From Promethearchaeota archaeon (GTDB lineage: Archaea; Asgardarchaeota; Lokiarchaeia; Sigyniarchaeales; SOKP01): a stretch of DNA of 64,000 nt. Location: assembly GCA_019058245.1 (NCBI GenBank), contig JAHPZJ010000008.1, forward strand, positions 62,001 through 126,000, given 5' to 3'. Numbering within the stretch: position 1 is the stretch's first letter; the number at the start of each line of letters is the position of its first letter. The notes below the pieces were generated by a model. The model saw only the letters and a list, made by a program, of their open reading frames with translations. It was not told the origin of the DNA and ran no database searches. Of this stretch, positions 43,252-52,810 are shown piece after piece. Position numbers and translations under genes: made by a program.

Positions 43252-44394
43252 TTATTTTTTGGTTTTTAGGCCTCCTTTTGAACCTTTTAGGTTAGTTCCA
43301 TCAATTCTTTTAACAGCCTTTATAAATTGTGTATCAAAATCAACAGCATTTTTATATATTCGTGAAAGGAATAAAGTTATCCAAGGAGAAGGCACTATTT
43401 TTTGTCCAAATGAAAAATTCTTAAACCAAAGATAAACAGATTGAGGAATAAAAACACCACTTGAGTTGAATTTTAATATACTAACTGCGGCTAATTCTCG
43501 AAAAGCTTGAGTTTTTACCAATGTTGGATAATGTCTAGTAGCATCTAAAATAGTTCCAATATTATACCAGAAAAATGGTGCTCTGGGTAATCTAAAATTT
43601 CTACCATGTCCAAACATATATGGTTTATGTTCTGATCGGTTGATCCAACAATTTAATAATGTTTTTCCTGCTTCAAGTAAACTATCAGGCCATTTTTTTT
43701 GAGATACCACCCAATATCCTCTCAGAGCATCAGCTACGATCATAGGACACACATCATTAACTCTTCCAGGACCTCGACGCTTATAATATAGCCATGGTTC
43801 ACATTTCCAGCTTTTTCCTTGATTTGTTTCTTTTAATAGCTCATTCATTCTTTTAAGTCCAAATTGAACACGTTTATCATTCTCTAAGCCTGCTAATAAT
43901 AATACAGAAACAATAAGGTTATGATCACATAATGCACTTGACCACATAGGATATTTAGTTTTTGTTTTTCGATCATAGGCTTCAATATAAGCGAGAAATT
44001 GTCCATTTTCTTCATCTTGATGCGAAAGGATTTTATTTATCGCTTCTTGCATTCGTTTATCATCTTCTGGTCTTACACCCCAATCTAATAATAACCATAA
44101 TTGGTTTGGGAGATAATCTGCTCTATTATGTGCTTTTGTAAGATCTTTTTCCCAATCTGATAGATTATCTATTAAAAAATTCACAAGGGGATCTTTTAAA
44201 ACATTATTATGAGCATTAATAACATCAGGATGATCTAAGGGGAAATCGAATAAATCAGTTAATGTTCGAAAAACTGAAAATGATTCATCAGACTCGATAA
44301 GATACTGCCTTGGATCATTGGGAAGGATCTTAACCCAATCTGCTTCTTCATGAACTTTTTCTTGAATGTCGCTTGAATTAATATCCATTTTCAC
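43252..44394 (-). CDS. Alpha-toroid (prenyltransferase/squalene cyclase-like) fold protein
   Basis: A 380-residue protein with repeated helix pairs and the aromatic-rich pattern of alpha/alpha-toroid proteins, for example 'LLLDWGVRPEDDKRMQEAI', 'DEENGQF', 'KSWKCEPWLYYKRRGPGR'. The Q-x-x-x-G-x-F/W type repeats recall terpene cyclase QW motifs. It lacks the D-x-D-D-T-A acid motif of real squalene cyclases, so activity is doubtful. Its N-terminus is acidic and polar. No signal peptide. A second toroid gene lies 1.8 kb away at 46171, of different sequence. Function unknown. Confidence 0.65.
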   Translation of the reverse strand: MKMDINSSDIQEKVHEEADWVKILPNDPRQYLIESDESFSVFRTLTDLFDFPLDHPDVINAHNNVLKDPLVNFLIDNLSDWEKDLTKAHNRADYLPNQLWLLLDWGVRPEDDKRMQEAINKILSHQDEENGQFLAYIEAYDRKTKTKYPMWSSALCDHNLIVSVLLLAGLENDKRVQFGLKRMNELLKETNQGKSWKCEPWLYYKRRGPGRVNDVCPMIVADALRGYWVVSQKKWPDSLLEAGKTLLNCWINRSEHKPYMFGHGRNFRLPRAPFFWYNIGTILDATRHYPTLVKTQAFRELAAVSILKFNSSGVFIPQSVYLWFKNFSFGQKIVPSPWITLFLSRIYKNAVDFDTQFIKAVKRIDGTNLKGSKGGLKTKK

Positions 44395-44423
44395 AATTAT
44401 TAAATCACTTAATATTTATTGAA

Positions 44424-44972
44424 TTATTTCATAAATTCAAAAAAGTTTACAGAAAGATCAATAAGATCTCTACTAGATTTTCCATTTTTAATCTTCTTTT
44501 CGATATCTGAATTTACTTTATCCTTTTTGCCATTTGCAATCGCAATTAAATTCTCTATATTCCAATTTTTATATCGTTTTGAAAGCCCTTGAAAAAAAAT
44601 CGGAGCAGGGGGCATCATAGGTGATTTAGGTTGTTTCGGAACTTCTGTACAAGTTCCCGCGTCTAAGTCAAGAAATTCACATTCACTACATGACGTAATA
44701 TTTTTTTGTTTAGTACATTGATTTATTACGCAATCTGCTCTACCTTGACAGCCTGGACATGGTGGATAGGATTTTAATAGTTCCAAAGTTTCAATAAATC
44801 CTGTGAAGTTCTCTTTTTTAAATTGTGGGTTAAACATTAGAATAAGTCCTTGGAACATTGGATCCTCAAACATTTTAGATAAGTATTTTGCAGAATCTTG
44901 AAGTTTAGTAGTGTTGCTATCACACAAATCACAACTTAACCCACATGATGTTAAATTATAATTTTTAACCAT
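44424..44972 (-). CDS. Cysteine-rich protein of the DUF3795 type
   Basis: A 182-residue protein with cysteine clusters TSCGLSCDLCDSN near the N-terminus, 'YPPCPGCQGRADCVINQCTKQ' in the middle and SCSECEFLDLDAGTC. This order (CGLxC ... CPGC ... C.EC) is that of DUF3795 proteins, which probably bind metal or Fe-S but have no proven role. It stands 30 bp upstream of the toroid gene on the same strand, so the two could be co-transcribed. No membrane helix. Confidence 0.72.
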   Translation of the reverse strand: MVKNYNLTSCGLSCDLCDSNTTKLQDSAKYLSKMFEDPMFQGLILMFNPQFKKENFTGFIETLELLKSYPPCPGCQGRADCVINQCTKQKNITSCSECEFLDLDAGTCTEVPKQPKSPMMPPAPIFFQGLSKRYKNWNIENLIAIANGKKDKVNSDIEKKIKNGKSSRDLIDLSVNFFEFMK

Positions 44973-45101
44973 TTTTACTCACAAATTATAGGTTATTTTC
45001 TAGGTTAAATTAATTTAGTTAATTATTTTTTTATAAATCGTCTTGTAATTTAAAGAATATTGTAGGAAAAGTGTAATAAAAGCGAAATTTTAAATTGGAT
45101 T

Positions 45102-46031
45102 ATGTCCATTTTTTTTCATATAATATTGAAATCGGGACATAGTGTGGATGCAAAAGATTTCGAAATATTGAAAATATTAGATATAAACTGCCGGATCTCA
45201 TATTCTAAGGTTACTGAAATAATCAATTTACCACTACGAAAAGTATCAAATAGAATCGATAATTTAATCAAGCAAAATATTATTGCTCGTTTTACGGTAC
45301 AATTTAATTATAATTCACTTGGATATCGGCATTATATTGGCTCAGTAGGACCAGCTGAGGGAAAAATGGCTAATATTATTTTTCAAGAACTCAAATTTAT
45401 CAATGAGATATATCGCATTTGGGAATTAATTGATGGAACATTCACTATATCTTTTTTTTGTAGAGATGCTAAACATCTTGAAGAGGTTATAAACAATATC
45501 TTAAACATCGGAGCTGAATTGCATGATTATACGGAAACACGAGTACATTTTCCCTCAGATATTCCATACTCCTTGACTGATTGGCAAATTATATTTTATT
45601 TATTAAGTAATAGTAGAGCTTCTAAAAAGGAGATAGCTTTAGCATTAAATATAAGTGAAAAAACTGTCAATCGTAGAATTAGGAGGATGGTAAATATGAA
45701 ATTAATTTCATTTATACCAGAAATTAATTTTGAAGCCATTTCAGGATTCATACCTGCAGTAGTTACTTTAGAAACTATAGGTCCTTCGAAACGAATATAT
45801 TTGAAAATGAAAGAAGACCGTTCAATTAAATATTGGAGAAATGCTGGTTCAGTATCTCCTTCAATTGTATTATTTATTTATGGAAAAAACATGAAAGATA
45901 TTTATAATATGTATCGAAAACTTGAAAACAGAGAAGATATAAAAAGAGCTAGTCTAACTTTTGTTGTAAGAAATTTCGAAAACTCAACATTAATAGAAGA
46001 TGCTGTTTTAGAAAAAATTCAGGGTGGTTAG
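45102..46031 (+). CDS. Lrp/AsnC-like regulator with two HTH domains
   Basis: A 309-residue protein with two Lrp-type units in one chain. The first HTH lies at about 14-60 (DAKDFEILKILDINCRISYS ... RKVSNRIDNLIKQNII), followed by a partly conserved ligand/dimer region to about 150. The second HTH is at 155-205 (LTDWQIIFYLLSNSRASKKE ... SEKTVNRRIRRMVNMKLI), followed by another ligand-type domain. Duplicated regulators of this sort are common in archaea. Target unknown; the Cys-rich protein and toroid gene are divergent neighbours and possible targets. Confidence 0.82.
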   Translation: MSIFFHIILKSGHSVDAKDFEILKILDINCRISYSKVTEIINLPLRKVSNRIDNLIKQNIIARFTVQFNYNSLGYRHYIGSVGPAEGKMANIIFQELKFINEIYRIWELIDGTFTISFFCRDAKHLEEVINNILNIGAELHDYTETRVHFPSDIPYSLTDWQIIFYLLSNSRASKKEIALALNISEKTVNRRIRRMVNMKLISFIPEINFEAISGFIPAVVTLETIGPSKRIYLKMKEDRSIKYWRNAGSVSPSIVLFIYGKNMKDIYNMYRKLENREDIKRASLTFVVRNFENSTLIEDAVLEKIQGG

Positions 46032-46170
46032 CATGATTCTAACAAGTTAGAAAAGAAATATTTTCAAGATGAAAAAAATAAGATAATAGGGAAAGTAAAT
46101 AGAACACATTGTATAGTATATGCTAAAGTTATAGCCTAAAAGTAAAAAAAGAAACCTTTTGAATTGAAAC

Positions 46171-47064
46171 TTAATTATTTACTAAACCACTAATTATATA
46201 ACTTATCCATAGGCCTGGTTTTTTAGGGATATCAAATTCTATCCATGCATCTTTCATATAAGATGTGTCTGCTTGCCAGTATCCGTCTGGTCGTTGTTTA
46301 TCCTTTAATATTTGCATAGCTTCATTAGTACGTTCATCTTCCAAAAGACAATTTTCCTTAAGTAGGGATAAGAGTTCTATAAGATTTGATTTATATGGAT
46401 ATGGGTAAAAGTTTAAAATAATAGAATTCTCTATTGGTTTATCTATTGATAATTTCTTAAACACCCTATGCTCAAGAATGTAATTTAATCCTTTTTTAAG
46501 TTTGTTATTGACTCTTTCTGAGCTTCCAAATCGTTTCTTATATTCTGTAAGAGCAATCATGGATTTTACTACTCCATAATAACAAGGAACTTTTTTCATG
46601 CAACCTCCAAATCTCGTATGGAGATCTTTACCAGGCCAAGTACTTTTTTTACCCCTCTCAATGGATTGGTACTTTAATATCCAATTTATCCCGGCATCTA
46701 GTTTTTCTTTATCCTTATATCCCATCTTAATAAGGATTATAGTAATCAATGCATTGTGGCATGAAAGAAAATTGTCCTTATTACCCTGTAAAGAGAACCC
46801 TTCTTGAATATATGATTTATCTACAAGGAGATTGATCCAATTCTGAACTTTTTCTAAAGTATTCGTGAATGGAATTTCAGAAAGTTCTAATAGACGCCAT
46901 TCATAGGCGCGGATACCTACAAAAGTATCTGGTCTCCGTTTTGGATTTTCTAAAAGCTTATTTATAAGTTCTGATTGTTCAAGCATTTTCTGAGCTTTCT
47001 TTATAGGTATATTCTCTCGATTTTCATAAGCCTTTTTTAAGGTTAAAGCAGAATCTTCAATCAT
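46171..47064 (-). CDS. Alpha-toroid fold protein, second
   Basis: A 297-residue helical protein with toroid-type helices: 'GINWILKYQSIERGKKSTW', 'GLNYILEHRVFKK', 'QILKDKQRPDGYWQADTSY'. These K-Q-x-P-D-G-x-W patterns are QW-like repeats of prenyltransferase/squalene cyclase folds. There is no D-x-D-D motif. Such proteins are often wrongly labelled nitrogenase-related in archaeal genomes. Contains a few cysteines (C105, C154, C160). It may bind a lipid or act as a structural partner; substrate unknown. Confidence 0.62.
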   Translation of the reverse strand: MIEDSALTLKKAYENRENIPIKKAQKMLEQSELINKLLENPKRRPDTFVGIRAYEWRLLELSEIPFTNTLEKVQNWINLLVDKSYIQEGFSLQGNKDNFLSCHNALITIILIKMGYKDKEKLDAGINWILKYQSIERGKKSTWPGKDLHTRFGGCMKKVPCYYGVVKSMIALTEYKKRFGSSERVNNKLKKGLNYILEHRVFKKLSIDKPIENSIILNFYPYPYKSNLIELLSLLKENCLLEDERTNEAMQILKDKQRPDGYWQADTSYMKDAWIEFDIPKKPGLWISYIISGLVNN

Positions 47065-47231
47065 AATATTTAATATTATGAAGTATTGTTATTTTAGTTA
47101 AGGTTAAGAAACTAAGTAAATTTCAGATAGTTGATATAACAGAAGACCATAGGTTCCTAGCCACGATTTGTCCTTACATACTTAAATATCATTGCTCCCT
47201 TGTTTACTATAATAACCTTAAAGGTGTGATC

Positions 47232-47963
47232 ATGGAAAAAAGTGAGAATGAAAAAAATGGATTAATTCAGAGTCAAAAATCATTATATATAAAATTGAGG
47301 AGAGTAAATCAGTTATTCAAATATCATTTCTCGTCGCTTATCTTGTTATTTTTATTTGCATTAGTGTTTATGATTCTATGGACATATTTGTTGATCACCG
47401 GACAGATAATAATGACCCTATCTCAACGATATGGCTTATTTGGAATAATAGTGGATACAATTATGACTGTAATTCTTCTTATACTAATCATTCAAATAGG
47501 ATATCAGATTAATATTTTAAGCTTATTTGTATTCAAAGGAAACCGTTCTCTAAAACAAGCTAAAGGTAAAGAAGAAACAAAAGCTGCTCTTTATAAAGGG
47601 ATCATCCCATATATAGCAAATTTTTATACATTTTTCAATCGCTATGCAAAAGAAAAAACAAATTTGAGTAAAATAGTGAAAACTTTCTTTTTCCTTAATT
47701 TCTTTTCCGGTTTTTATGGGATCTTTTTAATTACACGTCTTTTAGGTGCCGAAGTAACGAATGCTCTCCTATTTTTCTGTTTGTCAATGTTGTTTTTGGC
47801 AATGGTAGGTTTTTGGTTAATGAATTTAGGTACTTCAATTAAAATAAGAAATGAGGTTGATAAATGGGAAAAATTATTTCCTAAATTAGAAGAATGGGCA
47901 CAGAATATAGAACAAATCTCTTCAAAAAATTCAAATCTTTTTAACAAGGAGGAACTCCCTTAA
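47232..47963 (+). CDS. Four-helix membrane protein paired with a winged-helix regulator
   Basis: A protein of about 243 residues with a cytoplasmic polar start and about four membrane helices (near residues 30-52, 68-92, 140-158 and 164-186), then a cytoplasmic tail. No family recognised. A ribosome site AAGGTG is five bases before the ATG at 47232, which is why I prefer it over the GTG at 47226. The winged-helix gene starts 22 bp after its stop, on the same strand. Confidence 0.7.
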   Translation: MEKSENEKNGLIQSQKSLYIKLRRVNQLFKYHFSSLILLFLFALVFMILWTYLLITGQIIMTLSQRYGLFGIIVDTIMTVILLILIIQIGYQINILSLFVFKGNRSLKQAKGKEETKAALYKGIIPYIANFYTFFNRYAKEKTNLSKIVKTFFFLNFFSGFYGIFLITRLLGAEVTNALLFFCLSMLFLAMVGFWLMNLGTSIKIRNEVDKWEKLFPKLEEWAQNIEQISSKNSNLFNKEELP

Positions 47964-47985
47964 TTACTAATTCGGTGATTTCTAA

Positions 47986-48252
47986 ATGAGTTCTTCAAGA
48001 CGTAGTAAATTCGAAATCTGGGCAGAAGTATTAGAGCTTTGCCTAAGAGAAAAAAGAACTCAAACTTGGTTACTACGAGAAACCCGTTTAAAGACGAGTG
48101 CTATAAAAGAAACTCTTCAATTTCTGTTATCTCGAAATCTGATTGAAAAATTTAATGAGGACGATGTAACCAAATATTCCACAACCCATCACGGAGAAGA
48201 AGCATTAAAGAGATTTTATACTCTTGTTAATGAATATTTTGATATATATTAA
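47986..48252 (+). CDS. Winged-helix DNA-binding protein
   Basis: An 88-residue archaeal winged-helix protein ('SKFEIWAEVLELCLREKRTQ', recognition-helix region 'LKTSAIKETLQFLLSRNLIE', wing 'DVTKYSTTHHGEEALKRF'). This is the SSV-virus/HTH_45-like archaeal type with a final helix for dimerisation. It follows the membrane-protein gene by 22 bp and probably regulates that pair. No sensor domain, so the signal may come from the membrane protein. Confidence 0.83.
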   Translation: MSSSRRSKFEIWAEVLELCLREKRTQTWLLRETRLKTSAIKETLQFLLSRNLIEKFNEDDVTKYSTTHHGEEALKRFYTLVNEYFDIY

Positions 48253-48765
48253 AGCAGATGATGATCCATTTGATTATATTTCAATCTTTTTTATCTATAG
48301 TTATTATTTACTGTTTTCTTTTTCATATTTACTTTTTAAAATATTTGTTATATTTCTTTCTCAAAAGATTTTTTCTAATTTGATTGTAAAATTTGTTTCT
48401 TTTTATACATTCTTTTAAATTATCAGAGCAAAAATTATAGGAAATTCCAGGTTTTTTTAAAGTGTATGTTATACTAAAATTCGCCTCTAGATAGAGAATT
48501 ATTAAATTATATTTAATATTACAAAAAAAATTCAGAAATTTCTATTTTATTATTATTCAAATTCAAATAATTTTCAATATTACCTATAATAGATAAAATA
48601 AGAATAAGATATCATTATAAAATAATAATTTTTTAATTGTATACTATAATTTGAATTAAAATCCTATAGAAAATCAATACAACATCTTCAGATATTCTTA
48701 AGGAATGAAAGGATCTTAATTAATTGGCAAAAAAATTTTTTAATTTACATCATTAGATATTTTAT
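48253..48765. other. 513-bp AT-rich intergenic region
   Basis: No gene with coding character: an apparent 64-codon frame at 48224-48418 is Phe/Tyr/Ile-rich from poly-T codons and overlaps the regulator gene in another frame, so I treat it as chance. No structured repeat found. Confidence 0.45.
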
Positions 48766-49728
48766 TTATAAACCAACTTTTTTAATTACTTCCTCAAGTT
48801 TATTCGCGGATTTTTTGAAGCTATTTATTTCATCATTATTCAATTCAATATTAAGAGCCTCTTGGATACCGTTTTTATTAACGATACTAGGTAAACTTAG
48901 ATACACATCATTTACTCCATAGAAATCTTCAATAAGAGTTGAAACTGGTAAAATCGTATTCTCATCGTTAATAATAGCTTGAGAAATTCTTGCTAATGCC
49001 AAACCAATACCATAAGAGGTCTCTCCTTTTCTTTCAATTATTTTATATGCTGAATCTCTCACCTCTTCAAAAATATCTTGAAATACTTTATCAGAATCAT
49101 TAGAATTGATATTTTTACTCAAATCACAATAATTTTTTATATAAGTCCCACCAACTATGGCACTACTCCATACGGCAAATTCACTATCACCATGTTCCCC
49201 TAATATATAAGCATGTACATTTCTAGCATTTACCCCACAATATTTTGCCAATAAATATCTAAATCTAGCAGTATCTAAGGTTGTACCTGATCCCATAATT
49301 TCATTTTTAGGTTTTCCAGAAATTTTATATGTAGCATAAGATAATATATCAACTGGATTCGAGACAACTAAGTATATGCTATGTGGAGCATACTGTTGTA
49401 TTTTAGGAATAAACTTTCGAAATAATTCTACGTTTTTATTTGCTAAAGCAATTCTAGTTTCACCAGGTTCTTGATTCTTACCTGCAGTAATCACTACAAT
49501 ATCTGAATCTGTAATATCTTCATAATCGCCAGAAATTATATTAACAGGATTTGTATAGGGCGCAGTATGAGACAAATCCATGACTTCTCCTTCCAATCTC
49601 TTACGATTTATGTCAACCATTACAATTTCTCGAGTAATTCCTCTTATAATTAAAGCATAAGCAAATCTTGTTCCAACATTTCCGCAACCAATTATAGAAA
49701 TTTTTGGATGCAAACTTTCTTTTTTCAA
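48766..49728 (-). CDS. ldh: L-lactate dehydrogenase
   Basis: A 320-residue NAD-dependent dehydrogenase of the lactate/malate family. It has the Rossmann GCGNVGTRFA and GSGTTLDTARFR, the catalytic R92 and H179 (GEHGDSEFAVWS), and, decisively, Q86 in the substrate loop AGKNQEPGETR. Glutamine here, not arginine, makes it a lactate rather than a malate dehydrogenase. It interconverts pyruvate and lactate while recycling NADH, which suits fermentation. The enzyme is typical of bacteria and is rare in archaea. Monocistronic, upstream region AT-rich. Confidence 0.93.
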   Translation of the reverse strand: MKKESLHPKISIIGCGNVGTRFAYALIIRGITREIVMVDINRKRLEGEVMDLSHTAPYTNPVNIISGDYEDITDSDIVVITAGKNQEPGETRIALANKNVELFRKFIPKIQQYAPHSIYLVVSNPVDILSYATYKISGKPKNEIMGSGTTLDTARFRYLLAKYCGVNARNVHAYILGEHGDSEFAVWSSAIVGGTYIKNYCDLSKNINSNDSDKVFQDIFEEVRDSAYKIIERKGETSYGIGLALARISQAIINDENTILPVSTLIEDFYGVNDVYLSLPSIVNKNGIQEALNIELNNDEINSFKKSANKLEEVIKKVGL

Positions 49729-49871
49729 GATTAAAATTTCACCTAATAGTTAATTTTGAATTAAGTATAAAAGTCTTATGTCTAAAAAAATAAGATTTTA
49801 ATTAAATCGGTTAAAAAGATATTAAATTTTATGTATTGAATTTGTGTTTTAAAAATCTTTACTTATTATCA

Positions 49872-51113
49872 CTAATAATTCTCATCTTTAGTTTTAGAAG
49901 GTATTTGTTTAACTTGTTGAGCTAATTCCATTGCTAATTTTTCACCTTTTTCAAGTTCTTCCAATGTGGGATAACCATTAAAAGTGAGTGGTTCAAGAAT
50001 ATCCCAGTGCATATTTTCAGCTAGATTATCAAAATCTTTCTTAGCACCCCCACTCCATCCGTAAGATCCAAAATAAAACACCTTTTTATGGGTAATACGC
50101 TTTTTTCGCAATAATTCCATAAAGTATTTCATTGGTGGAAACATACTATATTCATAAGTAGGGGCCCCTATTATTAAGCCAGCACATCTATAAGCATTTG
50201 AAAGAATAAATGAGGGATCCTCATTAGGTACTCGATGAACTTTTATAGGTACTCCTACTTTTCCAATACCTCTTAAAACAGAATTCAACATTACTTCTGT
50301 GTTTCCATACATACTCCCCCACACTACACAAATCGCTGGTTCTGCATAATCCTTATTGTAATTTGAATAACGTTGATATTTCTTTACTATTACTTCTGGA
50401 GATTTCCGCCAAATTAAACCGTGCGAGGGTGCAATCATATTGATTTTTAATCCAGATAATTTCTCAATTGCATTCAACACATTACCCGAGAACGTAGATA
50501 TTATATTTGCATAATAACGTAGCGTTTCCTCTTCCCAATATGGCTTACTTTCATCTGATGTCTCATCCTCAAATATACATCCTTGATGAACACCAAAAGC
50601 TCCAAATGCATCACCTGAAAATAAGATTCCTGAATTTGTTTCATAAGTAACCATAGTCTCTGGCCAATGTACATTTGGGATTTCAGTAAATTCTAATTTC
50701 TTATTGTCTCCTAAATCTATTACATCACCAGTTTTTACAGGTTTTAAATTATTTTCAATTTGATAAAAAGCTTTAACAAGATTCACTCCTTTCTGGGTTG
50801 AAACAATCTCGGCATCTGGAGACAAAGAGTTTAATAAATAAGTAAATCCTGTATGATCAGGTTCGAGGTGATTTAAAATAATATAATCAATATCTGTCAA
50901 TTTAATTGAAATTGATTCTAGATTTTTAAGCAATGTTAGTGCTGCGCCCCCCCATTCTCTAACCAACTCAATTATAGCTATCTTATCCCCTTTTATAACA
51001 TAAGAATTTAAAGCAACGCCATTAGGGATTGGCCATATACCCTCAAACAAATCTTCTGTATGTACATTAGCTCCAATCCAAAATACATCATCAGTTAATT
51101 TTATTGCAACCAT
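49872..51113 (-). CDS. Flavodiiron protein (FprA-type)
   Basis: A 413-residue A-type flavodiiron protein. The N-terminal metallo-beta-lactamase domain carries the diiron ligands H82, E84, D86, H87 in NHLEPDHTG, H in 'NVHWPETMV', D in 'FSGDAFG' and H in 'IAPSHGLIW'. The C-terminal flavodoxin domain (from about 260, VVWGSMYGNTEVM) binds FMN. It reduces O2 to water or NO to N2O and protects anaerobes. The canonical ligands are all present. The hemerythrin-like gene is divergent, 250 bp away, so the two may be co-regulated. Confidence 0.94.
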   Translation of the reverse strand: MVAIKLTDDVFWIGANVHTEDLFEGIWPIPNGVALNSYVIKGDKIAIIELVREWGGAALTLLKNLESISIKLTDIDYIILNHLEPDHTGFTYLLNSLSPDAEIVSTQKGVNLVKAFYQIENNLKPVKTGDVIDLGDNKKLEFTEIPNVHWPETMVTYETNSGILFSGDAFGAFGVHQGCIFEDETSDESKPYWEEETLRYYANIISTFSGNVLNAIEKLSGLKINMIAPSHGLIWRKSPEVIVKKYQRYSNYNKDYAEPAICVVWGSMYGNTEVMLNSVLRGIGKVGVPIKVHRVPNEDPSFILSNAYRCAGLIIGAPTYEYSMFPPMKYFMELLRKKRITHKKVFYFGSYGWSGGAKKDFDNLAENMHWDILEPLTFNGYPTLEELEKGEKLAMELAQQVKQIPSKTKDENY

Positions 51114-51174
51114 TAATTTTCACATATCTATTTTATAATATCATTAAATCAATTATCTATATTTAGTTATACTC

Positions 51175-51202
51175 TAGGAATTATAATTTAAATTTAATCC
51201 TA
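51175..51202. promoter_or_regulatory. Near-palindromic AT-rich site between flavodiiron and hemerythrin genes
   Basis: TAGGAATTA and TAATCCTA flank an AATTTAAATT core, symmetrical apart from one extra base. It lies in the 250-bp shared promoter region of two oxygen-related genes, a sensible place for a common operator, but the AT-rich core makes chance likely. Confidence 0.25.
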
Positions 51203-51364
51203 GTAGTTATTAAAGAGGATTATCTCTTAGATATAAAATATTCAATTTATTAAATCTTGAGACATTCAATATTAAATTAAAATTAGAAATCACATTTATT
51301 AATTTATTTTGCTTAATTATACTGATAGTTATAAAATTAAAAATAGGCTAAAGGTCTTTATAAA

Positions 51365-51946
51365 ATGCTACCTATTGGTCGTTTAATGGCAGAACATAGA
51401 TTAATTGAAAGGATGATTGAAATTCTTAAAATAGAAATTAAAAATATAGAAAATATCCATGATTTTCATCCTAATTTTATTGATAACACAGTCGATTTCA
51501 TAAAAACTTATGCTGATCAAACTCATCATGGTAAAGAGGAAGATATTCTCTTTAGAGAGCTTCAAAAAAAAGATATTTCAAAAGATCATAAGAAGATTAT
51601 GAATGAACTTATCGAAGAACATATATTTGGAAGAAGAACAACAGGAGAATTAATCGAAGCTAAAATTAAATATGTTAAAGGAGATATTAGTGCGATGGAA
51701 AATATCATTAACAAAATTCGTGTATTAATTGAATTTTACCCTAAACATATTGAAAAAGAAGATAAGCATTTTTTCATCCCAGTAATGGACTATTTCACGG
51801 AAGATGAGCAAGATGTCATGAATAAGGAATTTCAGGAGTTTGATAGGAAAATGATTCATAAGAAATATGATAAGTTAGTTACCACGTGGGAAGATGAACG
51901 TGCTATAAAGAAAAAACAAAAACCTGATTGGATTGTATATGTTTAA
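51365..51946 (+). CDS. Hemerythrin-like (HHE) iron-binding protein
   Basis: A 193-residue four-helix protein with the HHE ligand pattern: H11 in MAEHRLIE, H54/H55 with E58/E59 in THHGKEEDILF, H86 in EEHIFGRR, and H128/H135 with acidic residues in 'YPKHIEKEDKHFFIPVMDYF'. These bind a diiron centre that senses or carries O2, or stores iron. Its neighbour is the flavodiiron protein, divergent, which strengthens a role in O2 or NO handling. Starts MLPIGRLM, typical of archaeal members. Confidence 0.88.
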   Translation: MLPIGRLMAEHRLIERMIEILKIEIKNIENIHDFHPNFIDNTVDFIKTYADQTHHGKEEDILFRELQKKDISKDHKKIMNELIEEHIFGRRTTGELIEAKIKYVKGDISAMENIINKIRVLIEFYPKHIEKEDKHFFIPVMDYFTEDEQDVMNKEFQEFDRKMIHKKYDKLVTTWEDERAIKKKQKPDWIVYV

Positions 51947-52049
51947 CCAATTATTTCTTGAATTGTTTGAATAAAAGATAATTTCTTTATTTTACAAACA
52001 GAATTTCTTAATTTTCAGTTTTTCAGAGAATGTTTTTTAATCTTTGATA

Positions 52050-52709
52050 TTATAACTCAATTTTAATCCCATAAAACAATAATTCTTTTAAAAATTGCTC
52101 AGTATATGAAAATAAAAGTGTGTGAAATCCGAATGATTTAGCAATGTCTATTATTTCAGAACTATCGTCGATTAAAAGAGCTTCAGAAGGCTTACAATGA
52201 AGATGGTTTAATAATTCATAATAAAATTCTCGATCGGTCTTTAAATAATGATAATCGTAGCTAAAGAAAGATTTATGAAAAAGTTTTAAAAAATTATAAC
52301 GTGAATCAAGAAAATTTATCCTTTCTTCAATATTTCCGCTAAAAACTATTAATCGATAATTTTCATGTAGAATTTGTAGAATTTTAAGAATATGAAAATA
52401 TGGAAGATAGTTAGAGAACCAAATCATTCGTAAATTTTGTAAGTCTTTCTCAATAATTTTAAATTTAGAATAAAATTTTGCCTCAAATTCATCCATCGAG
52501 AGATGACCTAATCTTAATAAACCTCCTTCATTATCAGGTTCACTTTTAAAGAATAGATTAAGAGCGTTTAAATCCTTAATATGATACCTTTCAACTAATT
52601 TTACCAAAGTCAAATGAGTTCCTGAAGTAAATACCACACCACCTAGATCAAAAACTATAGTTTTAATTTTGTTTTTAGTAGGAATATCTATCAATTCGTC
52701 AAGACTCAT
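52050..52709 (-). CDS. HAD superfamily hydrolase
   Basis: A 219-residue haloacid-dehalogenase fold phosphatase. Motif I is VFDLGGVVF with nucleophile D21 (second Asp replaced by Gly as in the YihX-like branch), motif II 'LIVFSGNIEERI' with its Ser, motif III lysine near 'HYLKTDREFYYELL', and motif IV 'EALLIDDSSEIIDIAKSFGF'. It should dephosphorylate a small metabolite. A cap of helices follows motif I. The gene is upstream of nothing obvious on its strand; TFB follows on the same strand after about 100 bp. Confidence 0.85.
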   Translation of the reverse strand: MSLDELIDIPTKNKIKTIVFDLGGVVFTSGTHLTLVKLVERYHIKDLNALNLFFKSEPDNEGGLLRLGHLSMDEFEAKFYSKFKIIEKDLQNLRMIWFSNYLPYFHILKILQILHENYRLIVFSGNIEERINFLDSRYNFLKLFHKSFFSYDYHYLKTDREFYYELLNHLHCKPSEALLIDDSSEIIDIAKSFGFHTLLFSYTEQFLKELLFYGIKIEL

Positions 52710-52810
52710 TAAATCAGTCTAATTTTGATTATAACATTTATAAAATTCTTTAAATAAATCTATATTTTCAATTAAAATATTAATAATTATGGCTATATTC
52801 TATAAATTTT

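Noticed and set aside
48224..48418. 64-codon plus-strand frame after the winged-helix gene
   Set aside because: It overlaps the regulator's coding end in another frame and is made of Phe/Tyr/Ile/Ser from poly-T sequence, with no ribosome site.
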